Assembly: GCF_014205155.1 (NCBI RefSeq)
Contig: NZ_JACHMX010000001.1
Location: 7,192,001-7,256,000 of the forward strand
Origin: Amycolatopsis umgeniensis
Lineage (GTDB): Bacteria; Actinomycetota; Actinomycetes; Mycobacteriales; Pseudonocardiaceae
DNA length: 64,000 nucleotides
Direction: 5' to 3'
Position numbers and translations under genes: made by a program. This document shows, piece by piece, positions 18,396 through 25,766 of this stretch. The notes under the pieces are model-generated. The model ran no database searches. It worked only from the letters and a program-made list of their open reading frames with translations, and was not told where the DNA came from. Each line of letters opens with the position of its first letter. The first letter of the stretch is position 1.

Positions 18396-19280
18396 ATGAC
18401 GTCGGTGGTCGAGCGGTTGCAGGGTGATGGTCCCGTTTTCTCCATCGAGTTCTTCCCGCCTCGCGACGCGGCCGACGAGGCCGTGCTGTGGAAGTCGATC
18501 CGGGAACTCGAGCCGTTGGACCCGGCGTACATGTCGATCACCTACGGTGCCGGCGGCTCCAGCCGTGACGGCACGATCCGCAGCATCGCCCGCGTCGCCA
18601 CCGAGACCACGTTGGTGCCGATGGCGCACCTCACCGCCGTGAACCACTCCGTCGCGGAACTGCGCAACGTCATCGGCTGGTACGCCGCCGTCGGCGTGCG
18701 GAACATCCTCGCGCTGCGGGGCGACCCGCCTGGCGACGTCTACGGCGACTGGGTGCCGCATCCGGACGGGCTCAACTACGCCGAAGAGCTCGTCGAACTG
18801 GTGCGTTCGCTCGGCGACTTCTGCGTCGGCGTCTCGGCCTTCCCGTACGGCCACCCGAGGTCGGCGAATCTCGAGGCCGACACCGAATACCTCGTGCGCA
18901 AGCTGCGCGCGGGCGCGGATTTCGCGATCGCGCAGCTGTTCTTCGAACCCGAAGACTTCCTCCGCCTGCGTGACCGGGTGGCCGCGACCGGCTGCGAGGC
19001 GCTGGTCATCCCCGGCATCATGCCGCTGACCACGCTGCGGACGCTGCACACGTCGATCAAGCTTTCCGGCGCGCCCGCGCCGCGACGGCTCCTCGACCGG
19101 CTCGAACCGCTGGCCGACGACCCGAAGTCCTTCCGCGCGGCGGGGATCGACGCGGTGACCGAACTGTGCGAGCGGCTCATCGCCGAAGGCGTCCCCGACC
19201 TGCACTTCTATACGTTCAACCGGTCCAAGGCCACGCGTGAGGTGGTCAGCAGGCTCGGTCTGGTCCCGGCCCGCGCGTAA
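18396..19280 (+). CDS. metF: Methylenetetrahydrofolate reductase
   Basis: 294 residues from ATG 18396; TACGAT ends 6 nt upstream, so the mRNA is probably leaderless. The N-terminal FSIEFFPPR motif with its catalytic Glu, then YMSITYGAGGSSRD and NILALRGDPPGD, are MTHFR hallmarks; FEPEDFLRLRDRV lies in the barrel. It reduces 5,10-methylene-THF to 5-methyl-THF for methionine synthesis. Mtb has its metF (Rv2172c) beside idsA2, as here. Confidence 0.94.
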   Translation: MTSVVERLQGDGPVFSIEFFPPRDAADEAVLWKSIRELEPLDPAYMSITYGAGGSSRDGTIRSIARVATETTLVPMAHLTAVNHSVAELRNVIGWYAAVGVRNILALRGDPPGDVYGDWVPHPDGLNYAEELVELVRSLGDFCVGVSAFPYGHPRSANLEADTEYLVRKLRAGADFAIAQLFFEPEDFLRLRDRVAATGCEALVIPGIMPLTTLRTLHTSIKLSGAPAPRRLLDRLEPLADDPKSFRAAGIDAVTELCERLIAEGVPDLHFYTFNRSKATREVVSRLGLVPARA

Positions 19281-19321
19281 CCGCGTACCGAGTCGCCCGT
19301 CGTCCCGGTAGCGTGCCTGGC

Positions 19322-21007
19322 ATGGCTTCGACCGCGCAAAGTGTGCACCAGATCTGTGACAGGTACGTCGACGAGTACGCCGCGGCCGATCCGGTCACCG
19401 CGACGACGTTCGGCATCTCCGGATACGACGACCAGCTGACCGACTACTCGCCTGCCGGGCACGCCGCCCGGGCCGCGATCGCCTCCCGCGCGCTGGCCGA
19501 CATCGAAGCGGCCGAGCCGCGCGACGACGGCGAACGCGCGGCCAAGGCGGTCTTCGTCGAGCGGATCGGGCTGATCCTGGAGATCCACGAGGCGGGTCTC
19601 GACCTCGCCGAATTGAACGTGATCGAGAGTCCCGCGCAGAACCTGCGGATGGTCTTCGACCTCATGCCCGCCGAGACCGAGTCCGACTGGGCGACCATCG
19701 CCGCCCGCATGACCAAGGTCTCCGGGTCGCTCGACCAGTACCGCGCGTCGCTGCTCGCCGCCGCCGACGCGGGCCGCGTCGCGGCGCTCCGCCAGGTCGG
19801 CAAGGTCGCCGAGCAGGCCGAGACCTGGGCGGGACTCAAGGAAGAGACCGGGTTCTTCACCACGCTGATCTCCGGGGCGAAGGACGTGAGCGCGACGCTT
19901 CGCACCGAGCTCGAGCGTTCCGCCCACGCCGCGCAGGAGGCGTACGCGGAGTTCGCCGGATTCCTCCGCGCCGAGCTCGCCCCGCTGGCCCCGGCCAAGG
20001 ACGCCGTCGGCGCCGAGGTCTACCAGCTGTGGTCCCGGATGTTCACCGGAGCCACCCTCGACCTGGACGAGGCCTACGCCTGGGGCTGGGCCGAGTTCAC
20101 CCGCATCGAAGCGGAGATGCGCGAGGTCGCGAACCGGATCAAACCCGGCGCCACCCTCGCCGAAGCGGCCGCCGTCCTCGACGCCGATCCGAAGTACGTC
20201 GTGCGCGGCCGGTCGGAATTCCAGGCCTGGATGCAGAACCTGTCCGACAACGCGCTGAAGTCGTTGCGGGGCAAGCACTTCGACATCTCCGACCAGGTCA
20301 TGGAGCTGGAGTGCAAGATCGCCCCGCCCGGCGGCACCGTCGGCGCGTACTACACCGGCCCGAGCGAGGACTTCTCCCGCCCCGGCCGCATGTGGTGGTC
20401 GCTGCCGCAGGGCCGCGACGAGTTCACCACCTGGCGTGAGGTCAGCACCGTCTATCACGAGGGCGCGCCCGGCCATCACCTGCAGATCGCGACCGCCGTC
20501 GACCAGTCCGCCTCGCTGAACAAGTACCAGCGGCTGCTGGCGTTCACCTCCGGGCACGCCGAGGGCTGGGCGCTGTACTCCGAGCGGCTGATGGAGGACC
20601 TCGGGTTCCTCGCCGACGACGGTGAACTGCTCGGCATGCTGTCCGAGCAGTTGTTCCGCGCCGCACGCGTGATCGTCGACATCGGCATGCACCTGGAACT
20701 GGAGATCCCGGCGGGCACCGGCTTCCACGAGGGCGAGCGGTGGACGCCCGAGCTGGGCCTGGAATTCATGCTCACCCGGACCGTCACCGACCCGGCCCAC
20801 GTGCACGACGAGATCGACCGCTACCTGGGCTGGCCGGGGCAGGCGCCGTCGTACAAACTCGGCGAACGCCTCTGGCTCGCCGCGCGCGACGAAGCCCGTG
20901 CCCGGCAGGGCGACGCTTTCGACATCAGGCAGTTCCACACACGGGCGCTCGCGCTCGGCGGGATGGGCCTGGACACGCTGCGGGAGATGCTGGCCGCCCT
21001 GGACTGA
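19322..21007 (+). CDS. DUF885-family protein, putative zinc peptidase
   Basis: 561 residues from ATG 19322, supported by TAGCGT 7 nt upstream in leaderless spacing. Mostly helical. The family motif HEGAPGHHLQ (near residue 380) and EGWALYSERLMEDLG resemble an M32/M3-like zinc site, with His residues and a downstream Glu as likely ligands. No signal peptide is seen, so it is probably cytoplasmic. The substrate is unknown; family proteins are usually annotated as uncharacterised or as carboxypeptidase-like. Confidence 0.88.
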   Translation: MASTAQSVHQICDRYVDEYAAADPVTATTFGISGYDDQLTDYSPAGHAARAAIASRALADIEAAEPRDDGERAAKAVFVERIGLILEIHEAGLDLAELNVIESPAQNLRMVFDLMPAETESDWATIAARMTKVSGSLDQYRASLLAAADAGRVAALRQVGKVAEQAETWAGLKEETGFFTTLISGAKDVSATLRTELERSAHAAQEAYAEFAGFLRAELAPLAPAKDAVGAEVYQLWSRMFTGATLDLDEAYAWGWAEFTRIEAEMREVANRIKPGATLAEAAAVLDADPKYVVRGRSEFQAWMQNLSDNALKSLRGKHFDISDQVMELECKIAPPGGTVGAYYTGPSEDFSRPGRMWWSLPQGRDEFTTWREVSTVYHEGAPGHHLQIATAVDQSASLNKYQRLLAFTSGHAEGWALYSERLMEDLGFLADDGELLGMLSEQLFRAARVIVDIGMHLELEIPAGTGFHEGERWTPELGLEFMLTRTVTDPAHVHDEIDRYLGWPGQAPSYKLGERLWLAARDEARARQGDAFDIRQFHTRALALGGMGLDTLREMLAALD

Positions 21008-21038
21008 GCCCGGTCCCTGGTGCTCACTGCTGTCGCCG

Positions 21039-21095
21039 ATGTCGCGAAAGCCACTTTCAGGACATCAGACGTCCCGAAAGTGGCTTTCGCGACAT
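21039..21095. repeat. Nested palindrome of the GCGAAAG-CCA-CTTTC family
   Basis: Arms 21039-21058 and 21076-21095 are perfect 20-nt inverted repeats. Each arm is itself a small palindrome (GCGAAAG-CCA-CTTTC). It lies just after the DUF885 stop. Close relatives are at 44988 and 45111. It may also act as a terminator. Confidence 0.85.
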
Positions 21096-21137
21096 GGTCC
21101 GGTGGACGACTCGTGGTGAGACCCGGCCGCGCGGTGT

Positions 21138-21179
21138 GTCGTCCGTCCAATCACGCGTGTCGTCCGTCTGAGCACGCGT
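21138..21179. repeat. Two 21-nt units, inverted version of the CTCGCGTGA-type repeat
   Basis: 21138-21158 and 21159-21179 share GTCGTCCGTC and end in CACGCGT, i.e. CGCGTG on the opposite strand. The period is again exactly 21 nt. From 21180 to 21249 I see nothing else. Confidence 0.7.
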
Positions 21180-21249
21180 GTTGCCCACCCACTCACGGAT
21201 CCGCCGCGCCCCATGCCGCAATTCACGTGCCCCGCCGCCGTCCCCTTGC

Positions 21250-21255
21250 TACGTT
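21250..21255 (+). promoter_or_regulatory. -10-like TACGTT for the eamA leader transcript
   Basis: TACGTT ends 6 nt before the GTG of the leader ORF (21262), the same spacing as in the other leaderless starts in this window. Transcription would start at or next to that GTG, leaving a leader of about 160 nt before eamA. Confidence 0.5.
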
Positions 21256-21261
21256 CGGACC

Positions 21262-21303
21262 GTGCACCGGATCTTCCTCGTCACCCCACCCCCCGCCTCC
21301 TGA
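21262..21303 (+). CDS. Putative 13-residue leader peptide MHRIFLVTPPPAS upstream of eamA
   Basis: GTG at 21262 to TGA at 21301-21303. The peptide contains the hydrophobic run IFLV and three consecutive prolines, a motif that stalls ribosomes and needs EF-P. It begins in leaderless position after TACGTT. The last codons overlap a hairpin (CCCCGC 21291-21296 with GCGGGG 21304-21309), so ribosome position could change the downstream RNA fold. It is too short to prove coding by composition; translation is inferred from the architecture. Confidence 0.45.
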   Translation: MHRIFLVTPPPAS

Positions 21304-21372
21304 GCGGGGTGTTCGCGGCCGCACGGCGTTCCAGCCGTCCGGCCTCTTCGTGATGCGCTAGAAGCACCCCGC
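21282..21372 (+). promoter_or_regulatory. Leader RNA with mutually exclusive pairings before eamA
   Basis: Segment B, GCGGGGTG (21304-21311), can pair with C-rich sequence inside the leader ORF (21282-21296) or, perfectly over 8 bp, with CACCCCGC (21365-21372). The two folds exclude each other and the first is covered by a ribosome finishing the leader. There is no T-run, so control would be by translation or Rho rather than by an intrinsic terminator. Confidence 0.4.
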
Positions 21373-21420
21373 GTCGTCGACGTCCCTTTCCGACAGACAC
21401 AGACGCAGGAGCGTTTCCCC

Positions 21421-22302
21421 ATGTCCGTTGCCGTACCCACGCGCGCCCGCTCGTCGGCCGCGCTCGTCCTCGCCGGCGTCCTCTGGGGGACCGGCGGTCT
21501 CGCCGGATCCCTGCTCGCCTCCCGCGCGGGACTCCATCCGCTGAGCGTCGCCGCGTACCGGCTGCTCATCGGCGGTGTGATCGCCACCGGCTACCTCTGG
21601 CTCATCGGAGGCCTCCGCGGCCTTCCCCGCACGGCGCGGGTCCGCCGTCGCCTCCTGACGGTCGGCGGCCTGTTCGCGCTCTTCCAGACCAGCTATTTCG
21701 TCGCGGTCTCGCTGAGTTCGGTGAGTGTCGCGACCATGACCACCATCGGCAGCGCGCCCGTGCTGCTCGCCGTCGCGACGGCCGTCAAGTCCCGGAAGCT
21801 CCCTTCGACGTGGACCGCGGTGTCCCTGGCCGGGTCCTTGACCGGACTCGTGCTGCTGCAAGGGACGGCAGGGGAAGAGGCCGGCGCCGCGGGAGTGCTG
21901 TTCGCGTTGCTCGCCGCGGCCGGGTTCGCCGCTCTGACACTGGTGACGGCAAGCCGCGTCGAGGGGCTGGATCCCTTGCCCACCACGGCTTTCGGTTGCC
22001 TGATCGGCGGTGCGGTGCTGGCACCCGCGGCGCTGTGGTTCGGAATGGCCCTGCCGGCGCGGGCCGACGTGTTCGCCCTCGTCCTCTACTTCGGCGTCGT
22101 GCCGACGGCGCTGGCCTACGCCGCGTACTTCCGCGGCCTCGAAGGCGCGCATCCCGTGCCGGCGGCGTTGTCCGCCCTGCTCGAACCGCTCACGGCCGCA
22201 CTGCTGTCCGCGGCCGTGCTGGGGGAGCGGCTCGGCGCCGCCGGTTGGTGCGGCGCGGCGGTGCTCATCGCCGCGCTCGCCGTCGCCTACTCGAAGCCTT
22301 AG
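21421..22302 (+). CDS. EamA/DMT-superfamily transporter
   Basis: 293 residues with ten hydrophobic segments in two EamA repeats; the first begins LAGVLWGTGGLAGSLLA, the second around FALLAAAGFAALTLVTA. Members export amino acids, nucleobases or other metabolites; the substrate is not predictable. AGGAG lies upstream of ATG 21421. It is preceded by a putative leader peptide and structured leader. It ends in a 4-nt convergent overlap with the GNAT gene. Confidence 0.9.
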   Translation: MSVAVPTRARSSAALVLAGVLWGTGGLAGSLLASRAGLHPLSVAAYRLLIGGVIATGYLWLIGGLRGLPRTARVRRRLLTVGGLFALFQTSYFVAVSLSSVSVATMTTIGSAPVLLAVATAVKSRKLPSTWTAVSLAGSLTGLVLLQGTAGEEAGAAGVLFALLAAAGFAALTLVTASRVEGLDPLPTTAFGCLIGGAVLAPAALWFGMALPARADVFALVLYFGVVPTALAYAAYFRGLEGAHPVPAALSALLEPLTAALLSAAVLGERLGAAGWCGAAVLIAALAVAYSKP

Positions 22303-22862
22303 AGCGGCAGCGTCCGGCCGAGGATCGCGAACGCCCTCGGATCCCCGGCGAAGTGGTAATCCCGCAGCACGTCGACGAATCCGACGCGCCGGTACAGGTT
22401 CCAGGCCCGGCTGGTGCCTTCCGGCGTGGAAAGGAGGACGTGGGCGCTGGGAACGCCGTCGAGCAGCCGTCGCAGGAGGTCTTCGCCGATCCGCTTCCCC
22501 TGGCTTTCGGGGCTGACGTGGATCTCGGTGAGCTCGAAGTAGTCGGACATCCAGTGCTCGGCGGCGGCCTGGCCGTCACGGCGGGTCAAGCCGTGGCGGA
22601 CCTGCTCGTGCCACCACTGGCCGCCGCGGCCCTTGTAGCCGTAAGCGAGCCCGAGCAGGACGCCATCCGCGTCGAGCGCGGCCATACAGCGCCAGCCTTC
22701 GCGCAGCGCGTGCGTGAGCCACATCGGCGCGCGTTGTTCCGCCGTGCCTTCGGGATAGCGCATGGCGTCGACGTAGATGGTCAGCGCCTCGGGGAGCCGG
22801 GCGCGGAACTCGTCCGCGGACAGCTGGACGTAGCGGGTGCATTCCGAGGACATCGCGGTCAC
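22299..22862 (-). CDS. GNAT-family N-acetyltransferase
   Basis: 187 residues. The acetyl-CoA-binding core is visible as ELTEIHVSPESQGKRIGEDLLRRLLDG (motif A, Q-x-x-G-x-G/A variant) followed by AWNLYRRVGFVDVLRDY. Its GTG start overlaps the ybaK stop (GTGA), so it is the second gene of a ybaK-GNAT pair. Substrate unknown. Confidence 0.87.
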   Translation of the reverse strand: MTAMSSECTRYVQLSADEFRARLPEALTIYVDAMRYPEGTAEQRAPMWLTHALREGWRCMAALDADGVLLGLAYGYKGRGGQWWHEQVRHGLTRRDGQAAAEHWMSDYFELTEIHVSPESQGKRIGEDLLRRLLDGVPSAHVLLSTPEGTSRAWNLYRRVGFVDVLRDYHFAGDPRAFAILGRTLPL

Positions 22863-23389
22863 GGGCGCCCATCCTGCCCGTCGCCCGCGACGTCCGCGGG
22901 AGTGCCCCCGGTCAGCGCGACGAGACCGTCGAATGTCGTGGGGTACACCGACTTCGGATGCCCTGCGGCGGCCCAGACGACGTCGTGAGCGCGTAACGCG
23001 GTGTCGACGAAAGTGGTCAACGCCTTCGGGTGACCGACCGGGGCGACGCCGCCGATGGGCTGCCCGGTGTGCGCGCGGACGAAATCCGCGTCCGCCTTGC
23101 CGATCTCGTCGGCGCCTGACGACACGGCGAGGATGCCGGTGTCGGCGCGGTGCGCGCCCGAGGTCAGCGCGAGCAGCGCCGTCTCCTCGTCACCGGTGCG
23201 GCTGCGGAACACGAGGCTGTTCGCGATCGCGCCGACCTCGACACCGAGCGCTTCGGCGGCCTGCGCGGCCGTGCGGACTTCGGCGGGGAGGATCCGGATC
23301 CCGTCCGCGGCGACCTGCTGACCCGCCTCGGCGAGCGCGGCCGCGACCTTGGCCACCGAGGGATGACCGGACTGGTCGATGGTGCTCAT
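22859..23389 (-). CDS. YbaK/EbsC-family aminoacyl-tRNA deacylase
   Basis: 176 residues with the YbaK fold pattern: the KSLVF-type element appears as IANSLVFRSRTG, then GIL(A)VSSGADEIGKADADFVRAHTG and the conserved QPIGGVAPVGHPKALTTFVD. Such proteins hydrolyse mischarged tRNAs (Cys-tRNA-Pro, Ala-tRNA-Pro). It is probably co-transcribed with the GNAT gene. Confidence 0.88.
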   Translation of the reverse strand: MSTIDQSGHPSVAKVAAALAEAGQQVAADGIRILPAEVRTAAQAAEALGVEVGAIANSLVFRSRTGDEETALLALTSGAHRADTGILAVSSGADEIGKADADFVRAHTGQPIGGVAPVGHPKALTTFVDTALRAHDVVWAAAGHPKSVYPTTFDGLVALTGGTPADVAGDGQDGRP

Positions 23390-23494
23390 GAGCCTATGAG
23401 ATCACGTGGCCGATCCCGTGTCCCGCGCCACATGCGGCGATCACCCCGCTACGGGGTTGAAGAAAGGGGCACGTCAGGGTTACATTGGTCTTGT

Positions 23495-23510
23495 TCGAAC
23501 AGACGTTCGA
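23495..23510. promoter_or_regulatory. LexA/SOS box of the HEPN gene
   Basis: TCGAACAGACGTTCGA is a perfect 16-bp dyad matching the actinobacterial LexA consensus TCGAAC-N4-GTTCGA. It lies 100 bp upstream of the HEPN gene, with TACATT 9 bp before it as a possible -10. This strongly suggests DNA-damage induction. Confidence 0.88.
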
Positions 23511-23516
23511 CATTCG

Positions 23517-23591
23517 GTGAGCGCGCACCGGTAGGTGCCCGGCGCGGGGGCGGGGGAAGCGCCTCGGCGCCGGGCACCGGCCGGCGCTCAC
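23517..23591 (+). promoter_or_regulatory. Long GC-rich hairpin in the SOS leader of the HEPN gene
   Basis: Outer arms GTGAGCGC (23517-23524) and GCGCTCAC (23584-23591), and inner perfect 11-bp arms GTGCCCGGCGC (23535-23545) and GCGCCGGGCAC (23567-23577). It fills the space between the LexA box and the ribosome-binding site (AGGAGGAGG). It could stabilise the mRNA or attenuate transcription; there is no T-run. Confidence 0.6.
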
Positions 23592-23610
23592 GTACAGGAG
23601 GAGGGTCGTC

Positions 23611-24093
23611 ATGTCCGTTTCGGTCGTGTCCCCCGACGAAGCCGAGAGGCCGGGGGGCACCGCGCAGCCCGCCCTGCCGATGTCGTTGCGCCCGCCGGCA
23701 CCACCCGCGGCGGTCTCCTTGTACGCACAGGCAAGGCGCGGCCTCGGCGAAGCGGAGCGGGAGACCGATCCCGCGGAGCGGTTCATCGGGGCGTATCTCG
23801 CCGCGCTGAGGGGTGCCGCGGCGGTGCTGGAGGCGCGTGGCCGCCCGCACCGGGGCCGGGCCCGGCCCGCGAGCGGCTGGGTGCTGCTCGACTCCGTGGC
23901 GCCCGAGCTGAAGGAGTGGGCGGCGTTCTTCGCGGCCAACTCGGCGACGCGGGCCGCCGCGCAGGCCGGCATCACCGGGAAGGTCACCGTCGAAATGGCG
24001 GACGAGCTGGTCCGTGCCGCCACCGTGTTCCTGGAACTGGTGCGACGGGTGGTGCACGGGCTGCCGATGGGTGATTCGGCGTATGTCGCCTGA
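23611..24093 (+). CDS. SAV_6107-type HEPN-domain protein under LexA control
   Basis: 160 residues. After a Pro-rich N-terminus (about 35 residues) comes a compact four-helix region (LYAQARRGLGEAERE, FIGAYLAALRGAAAVLEARG, ELKEWAAFFAANSATRAAAQAG, DELVRAATVFLELVRRVVHG) that I place in the actinobacterial HEPN family named after Streptomyces SAV_6107. No R-x4-6-H RNase motif is seen, so nuclease activity is not supported. Members are often found near SOS mutagenesis genes. The perfect LexA box supports a role in the DNA-damage response. Confidence 0.75.
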   Translation: MSVSVVSPDEAERPGGTAQPALPMSLRPPAPPAAVSLYAQARRGLGEAERETDPAERFIGAYLAALRGAAAVLEARGRPHRGRARPASGWVLLDSVAPELKEWAAFFAANSATRAAAQAGITGKVTVEMADELVRAATVFLELVRRVVHGLPMGDSAYVA

Positions 24094-24117
24094 ATCACCG
24101 CGGAGAGGGGGTACCCG

Positions 24118-24882
24118 ATGGCCGGGCAGGCCATGATCGACCAGGGCAGGTTCCTGGAGGTGATCGGCGCCGAGACCGAGTTGATGGCTCAGGTGGCGCA
24201 CACCGCGTCCGCGGACGCGCCGGTCCCGACCTGCCCCGGCTGGACGCTCGGTGAGGTGCTCCGGCACGTGGGCAGCGTGTACCGGGTCACCCGCCGCTGG
24301 ATCACCGACGGGCGGCGTCCGGAGCACTGGCAGCGCAAACCGGGGCCGGAACAGACCCTGGAGGAGTACTTCCGCGAAGGCCGGGACGAACTCGTCGCCG
24401 AACTGTCCGCGCACCATCCGGACGAGCTGGCGCCGACCTGGTGGCCGGCGGACCGCAGTTACGGGTTCTGGCGGCGGCGGATGGCGCACGAGGCGACGAT
24501 CCACCGGATCGACGCGGAGAGCGCGGCCGGACGGGACGTGTCGGAGATCCCCGAAGACGTCGCTGTCGACGGGATCGACGAGGCGCTGACGCTCTGGTTC
24601 GGCCAGCGGCTGCCGTTGCTGGGACTGTCGGGCACCAAGACCGGATCGGTCGGCGTGCGCACGGCGGGCCACCACTGGATCGCCAGAGCCGGGCCCGCGG
24701 AGACGGTCGCCTGGCGATGCTCGGCCGAGGAGGCCCAGCGAGCGGACGATCTGGTCACCGGGCAGCCGGACAAGATCTACCGCTGGCTCTGGGGCCGGGC
24801 GGGTCCGACGGCGGTGACGGTCAGCGGAGACCAGGACATGGCGGGACAACTCTGGGCCCTTTTGCGGCTCGCGACACGATGA
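24118..24882 (+). CDS. Maleylpyruvate-isomerase-family (mycothiol-dependent, DinB-like) protein
   Basis: 254 residues. The MDMPI N-terminal domain has PTCPGWTLGEVLRHVGSVYR and RRMAHEATIHRIDAES, which supply the His/Glu/His metal site typical of the family. A smaller C-terminal domain follows. These enzymes use mycothiol, the actinobacterial thiol. It lies 24 nt after the HEPN gene on the same strand, so it is probably SOS-induced with it. Substrate unknown. Confidence 0.85.
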   Translation: MAGQAMIDQGRFLEVIGAETELMAQVAHTASADAPVPTCPGWTLGEVLRHVGSVYRVTRRWITDGRRPEHWQRKPGPEQTLEEYFREGRDELVAELSAHHPDELAPTWWPADRSYGFWRRRMAHEATIHRIDAESAAGRDVSEIPEDVAVDGIDEALTLWFGQRLPLLGLSGTKTGSVGVRTAGHHWIARAGPAETVAWRCSAEEAQRADDLVTGQPDKIYRWLWGRAGPTAVTVSGDQDMAGQLWALLRLATR

Positions 24883-24930
24883 CCGGTCGGTGGGGAAGCC
24901 AAACCGGTCAGAAATGTCAGAGGTGCCGTC

Positions 24931-24936
24931 TAGGTT
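24931..24936 (+). promoter_or_regulatory. -10-like TAGGTT for the leaderless VOC gene
   Basis: TAGGTT ends 7 nt before GTG 24944. This spacing argues for 24944 rather than the upstream in-frame start as the real start codon. Confidence 0.5.
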
Positions 24937-24943
24937 CACCGGG

Positions 24944-25657
24944 GTGACAGCACGCCTGGTGAACCTGGTCTTCGACTCGGCCCTTCCCAGAGATCTGGCG
25001 GGTTTCTGGGAAGGGCTGTTCAGCTGGGACGCCCCGTTCGAACCGGCCTTCCGCTCCGAGGCGGGCCCCAAACGGGGCAAAAACCGGCTGCATCTGGATC
25101 TGGCGAGCCGTTCGCCGGAGCACCAGGCGGAGCTGGTGGATCGTGCGCTGTCCCTCGGCGCGCGGCACATCGACGTCGGCCAGGGCCCGCCGGAGGAGAA
25201 ACGGGTCCCGTGGGTGGTGCTGGCGGATCCCGAGGGCAACGAGTTCTGCGTCCTCGAGCCCCGCGAGCAGTACGCGGGCACCGGCGCGATCGCGTCGGTC
25301 GTCACCGACGCCCTCGATCCGGAGCGGCTCGCCCGGTTCTGGTCGGCCGCGCTGGGCTGGCCGATCGGCGTCCGCGAGGAGTCGATCGTGGGTCTGCGGC
25401 CGCCGGACGGCCGCGGCCCGTGGATCGAGTTCCTCGCCACGGACGAGGAGAAACGGCACCGGAACCGGCTGCGGTTCGAGATCGCGCCACGGCGAAGCGG
25501 CAGCCGGGTGGCCGAGGTCCGGCGCCTGCGGGAGCTCGGCGCGACAGGGCTGGGTTCGACAAAGCAAGGTTCGACAAAGCAGGGTTCGACAAAGCAGGGT
25601 GGTGAGGCCATGGCAGACCCGGAGGGCAACGAATTCAGCGTGCTCACGCGGCGCTGA
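24944..25657 (+). CDS. Two-domain VOC (glyoxalase/bleomycin-resistance fold) protein
   Basis: 237 residues. Two VOC modules are seen: one ends VVLADPEGNEFCVLEP, the other ends AMADPEGNEFSVLTRR. Metal-dependent isomerase, dioxygenase or binding-protein functions all occur in this fold, so no substrate is assigned. The second module contains three copies of Gly-Ser-Thr-Lys-Gln, from a 15-nt tandem repeat placed just before its last strand. This looks like a recent slippage expansion. Confidence 0.83.
   Translation: MTARLVNLVFDSALPRDLAGFWEGLFSWDAPFEPAFRSEAGPKRGKNRLHLDLASRSPEHQAELVDRALSLGARHIDVGQGPPEEKRVPWVVLADPEGNEFCVLEPREQYAGTGAIASVVTDALDPERLARFWSAALGWPIGVREESIVGLRPPDGRGPWIEFLATDEEKRHRNRLRFEIAPRRSGSRVAEVRRLRELGATGLGSTKQGSTKQGSTKQGGEAMADPEGNEFSVLTRR
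25553..25597 (+). repeat. Three 15-nt tandem repeats in frame (GSTKQ x3)
   Basis: Units 25553-25567, 25568-25582 and 25583-25597 (GGTTCGACAAAGCAR) are identical except for one base. The period is a multiple of three, so copy-number change keeps the VOC frame. The unit is less GC-rich than its surroundings. Confidence 0.95.
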
Positions 25658-25766
25658 GTCGTCGGCCCGGGTTGTTTCGTCCGGGTTGCGAGGCGGGGCC
25701 GAACGCTGACCTGAGCGAAACACCCGCGCCGTGGGCAGGCAACAACCGGCCGGGAACGTTGAGGTC

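Noticed and set aside
19208..20938. 576-codon minus-strand frame opposite the DUF885 gene
   Set aside because: Shadow frame with no recognisable domain; the plus-strand protein has family motifs throughout.
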